The notes beneath the pieces were generated by a model. That model worked only from the letters and a program-made list of their open reading frames with translations, made no database searches and was not told the origin of the DNA. DNA of 64,000 nucleotides, from positions 19,319 to 83,318 of the forward strand of contig JAVCCP010000045.1 in NCBI GenBank assembly GCA_030765405.1, written 5' to 3'. Made by a program: the position numbers and the translations under genes. The stretch comes from Candidatus Ancaeobacter aquaticus. GTDB taxonomy: Bacteria > Auribacterota > Ancaeobacteria > Ancaeobacterales > Ancaeobacteraceae. Numbering within the stretch: the stretch's first letter is position 1; the number at the start of each line of letters is the position of its first letter. Of the stretch, positions 55,958-64,000 are shown in pieces.

Positions 55958-57382
55958 TTAGATGTCGTAGTACATGAAGAATTCATAAGGATGCGGTCTC
56001 ATACGCATCGGATTTACTTCGCTATCAGTTTTGTAATCTATCCATGTTTGAATAACATCTTCTGTAAATACGTCACCCTTTAATAAGAACTCATTATCTT
56101 CCTTGAGAGCATTTAATGATTCTTCCAGTGATCCCGGTGCTGTAGGAATGTTTGCAAGCTCTTCCGGTGGTAAATCATAAATATTCTTATCAAGCGGATC
56201 TCCCGGATGAATCTTGTTTTGAATACCGTCTAGTCCGGCCATAAGCATAGCTGAAAACGCAAGATATGGGTTACAGCTTGGATCCGGTGTTCTAAACTCA
56301 ACTCGTTTTGCTTTTGGGCTCTGAGAATACATCGGTATTCTTATTGCCGCGCTTCTGTTTTTAGCAGAATAGGCTAAGTTTACCGGTGCTTCAAAACCCG
56401 GAACTAATCTTTTGTATGAATTTGTTGTTGGATTTGAAAACGCAATGATCGCATTAGCGTGTTTCAACAGTCCGCCAATAAAGAACATTGCGGTATCACT
56501 GAGTCCCGCATATCCGTTTCCAGGAAATAGCGGCTTGTCGCCTTTCCATAAACTGATATGGGTGTGCATACCAGAACCATTATCACCAAATATCGGTTTC
56601 GGCATAAATGTTGCTGTTTTACCGTATTTGCGTGCGACATTCTTAACGATGTATTTAAATAACATTAGGTTATCCGCCATCTTTACCATTTTATCAAATC
56701 TGAGGTCGATCTCTCCCTGACCGGCAGTTGCTACTTCGTGGTGTTGGCATTCAACATGTAATCCGCACTGTTCCATAGTTAAAACCATGTCTGAACGAAT
56801 GTCTTGCTGAGAATCTGTTGGTGCGACGGGAAAATATCCTTCTTTATGTCTCGGCTTATACCCGAGGTTCGGGGATTCTTCACGGCCTGAGTTCCATATG
56901 GCTTCTGCTGAATCAATGAAATAGTATCCGCTTGAAGCATTTTGATCAAAACGAATCCCGTCAAAAATAAAGAACTCTGCTTCCGGACCATAAAACGCAG
57001 TTGTTGCTATACCGGTTGATTTTAAATACTCCTCTGCTTTTTGTGCGATGTGTCTCGGATCTCTTAAATATCTTTCTTTTGTTATAGGGTCAACGATGTT
57101 ACATACAAGACTTAATGTCGGTATTGACATAAAAGGATCCATCAATGCTGTTGATGGGTCCGGCATAACAAGCATGTCACTTTCGTTAATTGCTTTCCAT
57201 CCGCGTATGCTTGATCCGTCAAAACCAAGACCTTCTGAAAATTTATCTTCGCTAAATTCACATATCGGGACAGAAAAATGCTGCCATAACCCCGGAAAAT
57301 CCATAAATTTGAAATCTACCATTTTGGCGTTATTCTTTTTTGCCATTTCTAATACATCTTTTGGTGTTTTACAAGTGCTCAT
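55958..57382 (-). CDS. glnA: Glutamine synthetase type I
   Basis: 474 residues, the normal GSI length. Makes glutamine from glutamate, ammonia and ATP as a cytoplasmic dodecamer. Visible motifs are the N-terminal [19 protein letters not shown], the metal and ATP region [11 protein letters not shown] and [16 protein letters not shown], and [11 protein letters not shown]. The adenylylation loop [11 protein letters not shown] keeps the acceptor tyrosine, so it is a GSI-beta type regulated by the nearby GlnE. AGGAG precedes the ATG. It lies 137 bases after glnB, with a hairpin between, and may be co-transcribed with it. Confidence 0.97.
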   Translation of the reverse strand: MSTCKTPKDVLEMAKKNNAKMVDFKFMDFPGLWQHFSVPICEFSEDKFSEGLGFDGSSIRGWKAINESDMLVMPDPSTALMDPFMSIPTLSLVCNIVDPITKERYLRDPRHIAQKAEEYLKSTGIATTAFYGPEAEFFIFDGIRFDQNASSGYYFIDSAEAIWNSGREESPNLGYKPRHKEGYFPVAPTDSQQDIRSDMVLTMEQCGLHVECQHHEVATAGQGEIDLRFDKMVKMADNLMLFKYIVKNVARKYGKTATFMPKPIFGDNGSGMHTHISLWKGDKPLFPGNGYAGLSDTAMFFIGGLLKHANAIIAFSNPTTNSYKRLVPGFEAPVNLAYSAKNRSAAIRIPMYSQSPKAKRVEFRTPDPSCNPYLAFSAMLMAGLDGIQNKIHPGDPLDKNIYDLPPEELANIPTAPGSLEESLNALKEDNEFLLKGDVFTEDVIQTWIDYKTDSEVNPMRMRPHPYEFFMYYDI

Positions 57383-57437
57383 GTATGTACTCCTTTCAAT
57401 ATTTTATCTTTATGGTACGCGCGGCAGGAGAAGATTC

Positions 57438-57484
57438 GCAGGGCTTCCGCCACAAAGCAACAGCGGATCATGGAAAAGCCCTGC
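57438..57484. repeat. Hairpin element between glnB and glnA
   Basis: GCAGGGCTT (57438-57446) pairs with AAGCCCTGC (57476-57484), with an inner TCCGC/GCGGA pair. The sequence is GC-rich compared with its surroundings. It could be an attenuator or part of a small palindromic repeat; no T-run follows on the minus strand. Confidence 0.5.
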
Positions 57485-57519
57485 ACTACATTCATGCGCC
57501 GCCTTACTCACCGGTTACG

Positions 57520-57873
<354 letters not shown>

Positions 57874-57875
57874 TT

Positions 57876-58040
57876 AGGGGTTAAGAAATAATAATATCCC
57901 CAAATTGAAAACTCATCTTTGGCCGTCTGCCTCGTTGCTCCTCCTTAACGTACCGCAGGGGGTACGCCAGCGTCGTCACGCCTTGCATACGGTTCAAATC
58001 TGAGCCTCCAAATTGTGGATATTATTGTTTCTCAACCCCT
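57876..58040. mobile_element. MITE-like imperfect inverted repeat, 165 bp
   Basis: The left end AGGGGTTAAGAAATAATAAT is matched in reverse complement by the right end (AGGGGTTGAGAAACAATAAT read inward). Pairing continues with mismatches to a centre GTACC-gcaggg-GGTAC at 57950-57965, so nearly the whole element can fold into one long hairpin. It is more GC-rich in the middle than its flanks and encodes nothing. It sits just upstream of glnB's ribosome binding site, inside the glnD-glnB gap (57859-58331). Confidence 0.75.
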
Positions 58041-58087
58041 TACTACGTATTATATATGAAAAAAGAAAAGTGAACAGCATAAAACGA

Positions 58088-58102
58088 GCAATTTGTGTGT
58101 CA
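58088..58102 (-). promoter_or_regulatory. Weak sigma-54-type promoter candidate upstream of glnB
   Basis: On the minus strand TGACAC, 5 bases, TTGC resembles the TGGCAC-N5-TTGC consensus, but the second G of the -24 GG is A. The same bases could be a sigma-70 -35 (TTGACA) with TATGCT 16 bases on. A sigma-54 activator gene lies upstream in the same series, which makes the site worth noting. The MITE-like element would fall in the leader. Confidence 0.3.
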
Positions 58103-58185
58103 ATAAAATCGGGGGTAAAATGGTGTTTATGAGTAAATTGCCGGCATTTTTGATTGCACAGTGATTTAAAAGTGTCAATTTTTGT

Positions 58186-58327
58186 TAGCGTAGAGCGGAT
58201 AGCGTGTAGCGTATAGTATTTAAAAAGTCTGAAATCGATGAATTATGCACCAGGAACGATATCTGTGTTATGTCTGTGTTAACACGTAGTTTTGTTGCTA
58301 AAGTTTTTAGTCTGTGGTCTCTGGTCT
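58186..58327. repeat. Degenerate short-word repeats
   Basis: Two stretches of imperfect short repeats: tagcg/gtagcgtatag words at 58186-58220 and agtctgtggtctctggtc at 58309-58327. The latter is the reverse complement of the word found inside giant gene 2 at 8527-8570. Nothing else is seen in 58103-58331. Confidence 0.45.
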
Positions 58328-58331
58328 TTCT

Positions 58332-61037
58332 TTAAGTGATTTCTAGTGCTTCGAGGAGAGATACTTTAATATCGTTTATTTTATTGTCACTGGTGATCTT
58401 TTTGCTTTTTAGGTCAGTAATATAGAATGTATCTATTGCGATACCTTTTTCTGTATGAATTTTAGCAAATGATATATTGACGTTCAGTATGGATAGTGTG
58501 TGAGATATTGTGTAGAGAAGGCCAAGATTGTCCGGGGACTGTATCTCGATAACAGTTTTTGAATGTGAAATTGAGTTATCTATTGTAACAAGTGTGGGAA
58601 TTTTCTTTCTTAAAATATCAGGTTTTGGTTTGATCTTTTTTTTATGTTCTGTAATGGCCTCTGAAAGTGAAATTTTCTCAGATATAGTTTGTTCAAGTGT
58701 TTGTTTAAACTTTTTTATTGTTTTATTCTCTATATAAGGGTCTCCCGTATCATCGGTAGTGCTGAATGTGTCAACGACGATTTTGTCACTTCGCGTGTTT
58801 ATTTGAGCACTTAATATATTGATGTTGTTTAAGGTAAAGCTACCTGCTATAAGAGAAAATAAACCCATTTTATCGTATGTGCATACTGTGATTTCCACTG
58901 CAGTAGGGGGGTCGGGAATATGTTTTTCTATTGTGACAGAAGACTCTTTATCTGCTATCAGTTCACTACAGAGCGTTATATGTTGGGCAATAATTTCAGG
59001 TGGGGTGTACAGCGAGTATTTTGGCGGCATGAGGCTGAGATGTGATGTTATCATTTTATCCTCTATTTCTTCCGGAAGAATGATGCGGACACTACGTTTT
59101 ATCTCATCAATCTTTTTTTGTTCCGGTACAAAAGTCAGTTTTCCTTTTAGCTGTAGTTTTGTTTTGTGAAAAAGCTCCCAAATCAAAGATTCTTTCCATT
59201 CATTCCATAATCCCGGGGATACAGCTTTTGCATCAGCATAGGTAAGTAATACAAGCATATATAAAAGATCAATATCTTTAATATTTTTTGCTAAATCAAC
59301 AAACAATTTTTCATCGTCTAAATCCCGTCGTTGCGCAATATGGGGAAATGTGAGGTGATTCTTAATCAAGAAGATTATCTTTTGAGAAATATTCTTATCT
59401 ATACCAAGTCTCTTGAGTACTTTTTGTGCTTGGATGCAGCTTACCGCTACATGTCCTTCAGCGTCGTATTTTCCAATATCATGCAGGAGTAATGCAAGAT
59501 ACAATATTTTCGGATTCTCGATCTTGTCAAAAAGTTCCCTGTATTTATCAGTTTTATACATAAGCTGATCAAGGTTCTCAATAGCGACAAGGGTGTGTTC
59601 ATCTGCGGTATATTTATGGTAATAATTATCCTGAACCAAGCATACAATTTTGCCGAATTCAGGGAGGTATTTTCCGAGAAAACCTGTTTCATTCATTTGT
59701 CTTAAGATGACGCCTATTTTTCCCGGCGTGTTAAAAATCTTCAGGAAATTATCTGCTGATTCCTTTGAACTTTTGAATGTTCGGTTAACATTTTTCAGAT
59801 TGTTTCTGATAAGAGATTTTACGTCTTCATTCAGCGCGGCGTCATGAGCTTGTGCTGTAGAGAAGATCTTGAAGAACATTTGCGGGTCACTATGTATATT
59901 AATTTGTTCGGAATCTTTGATATAGAGCGCATTATTAAGAAGTATTATGCCATCTGCTACTTCTTTAGGCTTATTTGAAAAAAGACTAAAACGGGATTGC
60001 GCTTTCTTTTCTTTGTATTTTGCGACAACATTTTGTGTGATAAAAGCAATGTTTCTGGCATGAGTATAATACTCTTTCATAAAGATCTCAGGTGCAAGCT
60101 GATCATGTTTATCTTTGTAACCAAGGTTATATGCGATCTTTTTCTGATATATCATGGTGAGAATATCCATTTTCTTTTCAGCGGTATAATGCAGTTCGTT
60201 ACGTACACGCATAAGAAAATCGTATCCATGATTAAGTATCTTGAGATCTTTTTCGGTAATGAAACCGAGTTCTTCATAGTATGCAAGATCAACCTTTTTG
60301 TATTTAAACATACATAACCACACAATGCTTTGAATATCACGTAATCCGCCGATACATTCCTTTATATTTGGTTCCTGTATATACATAGATGCCCCAAAGC
60401 GGTAATGCCTGTCTTCACGTTCCTTTATCTTTTGAGAAATAAAAGTATTAGCTATACGGGTGTTTTTAGAGAGAAGTTCGTCTAATTGTTTTTTTAATTG
60501 GTCAAATAGTGGTTCTTCCCCCGCAATAAAACGAGATTCAAATGTTGAGGAGCACATTTTAACATCACTTTTTGCGATTGCTATTGCTTCATCGAGAGAA
60601 CGTACCCCATGACCTAATGAAAGTCCCGTGTCCCAAAGCATGTAGAGTATTTTCTCTATCATGAACTTGATGTACGGGTGCATTTTTTTCTCATATATAA
60701 ACAATATATCCAGATCAGAATATGGGTTCAGCTCGTTGCGGCCATAACCGCCATTTGCGATTAATGCACATTTATTTTTAGGCAATGGCAATCCTTTTTG
60801 TACATATTCCAGATGTGCAATTTTGTATATGTGCTGAATGAGTACATCAATAAGATATGATCTGCTTCTGCATATTGTCAGTCCATCGACACCATTTCGA
60901 TGCTGTATCTTAAGTCGCTGTTCTTCAACGGTGAGAAATTTTTTAAAAAGTGTGAGGTGTGCTTCTGTCGTTAAGGATGGATCGTGTGTGAGGTTTTTTT
61001 CAGCGTTTTTGAGTATTTTATCTAAATTAATTATCAT
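58332..61037 (-). CDS. glnD: PII uridylyltransferase/uridylyl-removing enzyme GlnD
   Basis: 901 residues, normal for GlnD. N-terminal nucleotidyltransferase with GGYGRNELNPYSDLDILF near residue 95; helical GlnE-like linker (MYIQEPNIKECIGGLRDIQSIVWL); HD domain with LHDIGKYDAEGH near 515, which removes UMP; and two C-terminal ACT domains that bind glutamine (ITVCTYDKMGLFSLIAGSF near 735, IEIQSPDNLGLLYTISHTL near 835). It modifies the GlnB T-loop tyrosine according to glutamine level. It starts 16 bases after the NtrC-type gene, so they share a transcript. Confidence 0.95.
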   Translation of the reverse strand: MIINLDKILKNAEKNLTHDPSLTTEAHLTLFKKFLTVEEQRLKIQHRNGVDGLTICRSRSYLIDVLIQHIYKIAHLEYVQKGLPLPKNKCALIANGGYGRNELNPYSDLDILFIYEKKMHPYIKFMIEKILYMLWDTGLSLGHGVRSLDEAIAIAKSDVKMCSSTFESRFIAGEEPLFDQLKKQLDELLSKNTRIANTFISQKIKEREDRHYRFGASMYIQEPNIKECIGGLRDIQSIVWLCMFKYKKVDLAYYEELGFITEKDLKILNHGYDFLMRVRNELHYTAEKKMDILTMIYQKKIAYNLGYKDKHDQLAPEIFMKEYYTHARNIAFITQNVVAKYKEKKAQSRFSLFSNKPKEVADGIILLNNALYIKDSEQINIHSDPQMFFKIFSTAQAHDAALNEDVKSLIRNNLKNVNRTFKSSKESADNFLKIFNTPGKIGVILRQMNETGFLGKYLPEFGKIVCLVQDNYYHKYTADEHTLVAIENLDQLMYKTDKYRELFDKIENPKILYLALLLHDIGKYDAEGHVAVSCIQAQKVLKRLGIDKNISQKIIFLIKNHLTFPHIAQRRDLDDEKLFVDLAKNIKDIDLLYMLVLLTYADAKAVSPGLWNEWKESLIWELFHKTKLQLKGKLTFVPEQKKIDEIKRSVRIILPEEIEDKMITSHLSLMPPKYSLYTPPEIIAQHITLCSELIADKESSVTIEKHIPDPPTAVEITVCTYDKMGLFSLIAGSFTLNNINILSAQINTRSDKIVVDTFSTTDDTGDPYIENKTIKKFKQTLEQTISEKISLSEAITEHKKKIKPKPDILRKKIPTLVTIDNSISHSKTVIEIQSPDNLGLLYTISHTLSILNVNISFAKIHTEKGIAIDTFYITDLKSKKITSDNKINDIKVSLLEALEIT

Positions 61038-61053
61038 TATAAAGTGTGTGGGA

Positions 61054-62490
61054 TTATTCTATTTTGAATCCGCCTTTTATGCCATGCGTTTCGATCTTCT
61101 TACGCAACGTATTGCGGTTCATCATTAGAAGTTTAGCCGCTTTCAATTGATTGCCTTTTGTGTATGAAAGTGCATTTTTAATAATGTATTTTTCAATATC
61201 AAGCATAATGTCTTTTTCTTTTCCCGGTTCCGCATTTTTTATGATTTCCGCAAATAGTTCATGCGAAATCTTCTGTAAACGTTCTTCGAGTGTTCCTTCA
61301 TGACCGGATCTAACGGTTCCTTTATCGCTGAAGTTGAAATCTTCAGGCTCAAGAATAGATTTTTTTGAAATGACCATAGCACGTTTTGTTGCATTTTCAA
61401 GTTCGCGAACATTTCCCGGCCAATTATGTTTTTTTAATTTATTCATCGCTTCATCAGACATCTTAGATATTTTTCTTTTTTGTGTCTTATTGAATTTATT
61501 AATGAAATATTTTGCCAACAGCATAATATCTTCTTTACGTTCACGGAGCGGGGGAATCGTAATGGTTACAACATTAAGTCTGTAGTATAGGTCTTCTCGG
61601 AAGTTCCCTTCAGTCATAAGCGTTTCGAGATCTCGGTTTGTTGCAACAATTAACCTTACATTTACCTTTATTGTTTCTGAGCCACCAACACGCTGAAATT
61701 CTTTTTCCTGTATCATGCGCAATATTTTTGCCTGTGTCGCAAGAGACATATCTCCGATCTCATCAAGAAAAATGGTGCCGTTATTTGCCTGCTCAAATTT
61801 ACCGATTCTCAGATGTGTCGCGTCGGTAAAGGACCCTTTTTCGTGACCAAAAAGCTCGCTTTCAAGAAGTGTGTCGGGTATTGCCGCACAGTTTACCGCA
61901 ATAAACGGTTTTTTGTTCCGCAAACTGTGGTGGTAAATGGCGCGGGAAACAAGTTCTTTACCTGTTCCGCTTTCACCGCGCAGGAGTACCGTTACATCAT
62001 TTTCGGCAACTCGACCGATAAGTTTATATATTTCCTGCATCGGTTTTGCTTTACCGATGATGTTTTCAACTGCTTCATTGCTGTCTTTAAACACTTCAGG
62101 AGAGACAAGGTTTTTCATTGAAGCGCTGACCTCAAGTGCTTTAGCGATAAGTATTTTTAACTGATCAATATCCTCAAACGGTTTCATGATATAATCATAG
62201 GCACCGAGTTTTGTTGCCTCAATAGCGGTTGAGGTGGTGCTGAAAGCGGTCATGATGATAACGATTTGTTTCGCGTTATGTGCTTTCATCTCTTTGAGGA
62301 CTTCTAATCCGTTCATTCCGGGCATTTTAATATCCATAATAACCAGATCATGATCGTTTTCTTCAACATTATCTAAAGCGATAGGACCGTTTTCTGCAGT
62401 AGTGACTTTGTAGCCTTCTTTTTCAAAAAGACGGGTTAGTGAATATCTCATCGATTTATCGTCATCAACAATAAGAATAGAATAGGGCAT
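61054..62490 (-). CDS. Sigma-54-dependent response regulator, NtrC family
   Basis: 478 residues in NtrC order. Receiver 1-120 with acidic DDD near 9-11 and phospho-acceptor Asp53 in VIMDIKMPGMNG. AAA+ domain with Walker A GESGTGKELV, the sigma-54 loop as GSFTDA instead of GAFTGA, Walker B GTIFLDEIGD and arginine-finger region FREDLYYRLNV. C-terminal Fis-type helix-turn-helix (NQLKAAKLLMMNRNTLRKKI). It probably activates sigma-54 promoters after phosphorylation by the kinase encoded 11 bases upstream. Its position before glnD, glnB and glnA suggests nitrogen control, so ntrC/glnG is plausible, but other NtrC-like roles cannot be excluded. Confidence 0.93.
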   Translation of the reverse strand: MPYSILIVDDDKSMRYSLTRLFEKEGYKVTTAENGPIALDNVEENDHDLVIMDIKMPGMNGLEVLKEMKAHNAKQIVIIMTAFSTTSTAIEATKLGAYDYIMKPFEDIDQLKILIAKALEVSASMKNLVSPEVFKDSNEAVENIIGKAKPMQEIYKLIGRVAENDVTVLLRGESGTGKELVSRAIYHHSLRNKKPFIAVNCAAIPDTLLESELFGHEKGSFTDATHLRIGKFEQANNGTIFLDEIGDMSLATQAKILRMIQEKEFQRVGGSETIKVNVRLIVATNRDLETLMTEGNFREDLYYRLNVVTITIPPLRERKEDIMLLAKYFINKFNKTQKRKISKMSDEAMNKLKKHNWPGNVRELENATKRAMVISKKSILEPEDFNFSDKGTVRSGHEGTLEERLQKISHELFAEIIKNAEPGKEKDIMLDIEKYIIKNALSYTKGNQLKAAKLLMMNRNTLRKKIETHGIKGGFKIE

Positions 62491-62501
62491 ACGATCCTCA
62501 G

Positions 62502-63818
62502 TTATCTTTTCTGTATAATTGGAATATACACTTTAAGTGTTGTTCCAGCGTTTTCTGTGCTTTCAATCTTAATATCGCCGCCATGTTTTGCGATTATCTT
62601 TTGTGTTATAGATAATCCTAAGCCCAAACCTTCTTCTTTTGTTGTGTAAAATGGCGTAAAAAGCATTTTTATATTTTTTTGGGCAATACCTATCCCAGTA
62701 TCTTTAAATATTATCTCTAACGTGTCAAGGGATTTGGTTTTTCTACTTGTTTGTGATGCAGTAATAATGAGATTGCCGCCCTCTGGCATAGCCTGAATAG
62801 CATTAAGCATGAAGTTTAAAAACGCTTGCTTCAAGAGATTGGGGTCACCTTTTACTTTCGGTAACTTAGAGGAAATATCTAACTGTATCGATATGTTCTG
62901 TTTTTTTATTTTTAGCTTAACAAGAGTGAGAGTCGATTTTATCACATCTTTAATTGCCAGTTTTTCATATACCGGTTCCTGTGGGCGTGCAAATTTAAGG
63001 AATTGAGAAATAATAGAGTTTAACCGTTCGATCTCTTCATTAATGACGGCGACATCTTGCCCTTGTTTTACATTCACCGGCAGTTCGGTAAAAAGCGCAT
63101 TTATGAGAATCTTAATACTTGTTAAAGGATTTCTTATTTCATGAGCGATACCGGCAGAGAGTTCGCCGAGTGCCGCGAGGCGTTCTTTACTGATAAGCTC
63201 ATCCTGTGCTTTTAAAAGTTTTTCTGTTGTCAGTTTTACTTGCCGTTCTAACTCGATATTAAAATGTTTCAGTTTATCGTACATCTCGGCATTTTCTATG
63301 GCAATGCCCGCATGGTTTGCAAATGTAACGAGTGATCGTAAGTTATTGTCTGAAATAGTTCGGTTTGAATGGAGATTGTCAGCAGTGACAACTCCCTTAA
63401 CCTTGTCTGGTGCGGTTAATGGTACTGCCGCAAATGATTTCACGTTGAATAATTTAATAATGTCTTTATTCGCATGAGGGTCGTTTTGTGCGTCCTGAAT
63501 AACATACGGTTTGTTTTTTGAAAATGACCGACCCACAATACTTTTATCTTTTTCAAGGGGGAGGACGATATCAATACTTTCCTCTTTTTTTAGTTTTAAT
63601 CCTACAGCCATTTTAAGCCTAAGCACTTGAGCCTCTTCATCATATATGTACAGGCGCGCCCGGTCAAAACCGATACCTTTGGTGACCGCCTTTAAAATAA
63701 GGTGAAGAATCTCGTTTAAGTCAAGCGTATGCATCGAACTCGATATCTTATAGAGTAAAGATAATTCTTTTAGTTCTGTTTGACTTGTTTTTGTCTTTGT
63801 AATCTTGAGCTTTTTCAT
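62502..63818 (-). CDS. GAF-domain sensor histidine kinase, NtrB-like
   Basis: 438 residues, soluble, with no membrane segment. GAF domain about 35-180 (IGFDRARLYIYDEE, IVGRSFSKNKPYVI, AAVPLTAPDKVKGVV), coiled coil, then the dimerisation helix with AGIAHEIRNPLTSIK, phospho-His near residue 226. ATPase domain with N-box FLNFMLNAIQAMPEGG, G1 DTGIGI, F-box LFTPFYTTK and G2 GLGLGLSI. It should phosphorylate the regulator encoded next. A cytoplasmic GAF input instead of the NtrB PAS is notable; the ligand is unknown. GAGAGG precedes the ATG. Confidence 0.93.
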   Translation of the reverse strand: MKKLKITKTKTSQTELKELSLLYKISSSMHTLDLNEILHLILKAVTKGIGFDRARLYIYDEEAQVLRLKMAVGLKLKKEESIDIVLPLEKDKSIVGRSFSKNKPYVIQDAQNDPHANKDIIKLFNVKSFAAVPLTAPDKVKGVVTADNLHSNRTISDNNLRSLVTFANHAGIAIENAEMYDKLKHFNIELERQVKLTTEKLLKAQDELISKERLAALGELSAGIAHEIRNPLTSIKILINALFTELPVNVKQGQDVAVINEEIERLNSIISQFLKFARPQEPVYEKLAIKDVIKSTLTLVKLKIKKQNISIQLDISSKLPKVKGDPNLLKQAFLNFMLNAIQAMPEGGNLIITASQTSRKTKSLDTLEIIFKDTGIGIAQKNIKMLFTPFYTTKEEGLGLGLSITQKIIAKHGGDIKIESTENAGTTLKVYIPIIQKR

Positions 63819-63922
63819 TTTTGCCTCTCATTAAGATGATATTCTATCAGGATAGTCTTGAATTTAAAATATATTTTGGTGGATTGTAAAGTTAAATGCC
63901 GTAAATAGTGGTCATTTTTCAT

Positions 63923-64000
63923 TTAAGCTGCGATCTCCTGAAGTTCTCTTTCAAACCCCTGTTGAGCAGATTGAAAATTTAGTATCTTGCGTGGGTAATT
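63923..64000 (-). CDS. IS30-like transposase C-terminus (partial)
   Basis: Twenty-five codons running off the right edge, ending at TTA 63923 (minus-strand TAA). NYPRKILNFQSAQQGF resembles the N-x-R-P-R-K-x-L-x-y-x-T-P end of IS30-family DDE transposases. The rest of the gene lies outside the window. The 104 bases up to the kinase gene would contain the element's end, but I cannot place an inverted repeat from one side. Confidence 0.6.
   Translation of the reverse strand, partial: NYPRKILNFQSAQQGFERELQEIAA

Overview
The window is AT-rich, densely coding bacterial DNA. It has intact bacterial housekeeping operons, tRNAs and near-consensus sigma-70 promoters. Its most striking content is about 45 kb (3022-48316) given almost entirely to five giant genes for exported multidomain proteins of 1797, 3246, 3439, 2059 and 3417 residues. 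Giant exported proteins, de novo NAD synthesis through aspartate dehydrogenase and an NtrC/PII nitrogen module would fit an uncultivated lineage such as Omnitrophota (OP3). That placement is inference, because no rRNA or marker gene in the window fixes it.

Layout. 1-2808 is a cofactor operon: the end of panB, then panC, nadA and nadX. 3022-48316 holds the giant genes. All five are on the + strand, and four have their own TTGACA-17-TATAAT-like promoter. Their enzyme-like domains are: a phosphodiester-glycosidase-like fold (giants 1 and 2); GT2 glycosyltransferase, PPP phosphatase, Nudix and GNAT (giant 2); SpoIIE/PP2C phosphatase and three HExxH-type modules (giant 3); a Tiki/TraB/ChaN-like domain plus GGDEF-like segments (giant 4); and a Tiki-like domain, HD phosphohydrolase and HEAT repeats (giant 5). 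Giants 2 and 5 share one C-terminal tail; giants 3 and 4 may share another. One oppositely oriented gene for an exported coiled-coil protein (18393-20756) sits between two near-identical palindromes.

48317-52132 is an accessory island. Toxin-antitoxin-like pairs (DUF4160/DUF2442, a nucleotidyltransferase pair, MntA/HepT) are separated by copies of a roughly 130-bp structured repeat. The island also holds a remnant of a giant-gene 3' end and a truncated tRNA-Arg(UCU). It ends at an intact tRNA-Arg(UCG), followed by a tRNA-Lys/Leu/Gly cluster.

52696-63818 is a complete nitrogen-control block. glnE converges on a minus-strand series of histidine kinase, NtrC-type regulator, glnD, glnB and glnA. 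GlnD would uridylylate GlnB at Tyr51; GlnB would steer GlnE, which adenylylates GlnA; the kinase/regulator pair would act through sigma-54. A 165-bp MITE-like inverted repeat lies between glnD and glnB. The right edge cuts into the C-terminus of an IS30-like transposase.

Most plausible undescribed system: the family of giant, leader-bearing proteins. They share leaders and tails while their middles carry nucleotide-, phosphoester- and peptide-directed enzyme domains that are normally cytoplasmic. All domain calls are motif-level readings by eye; no profile search was run.
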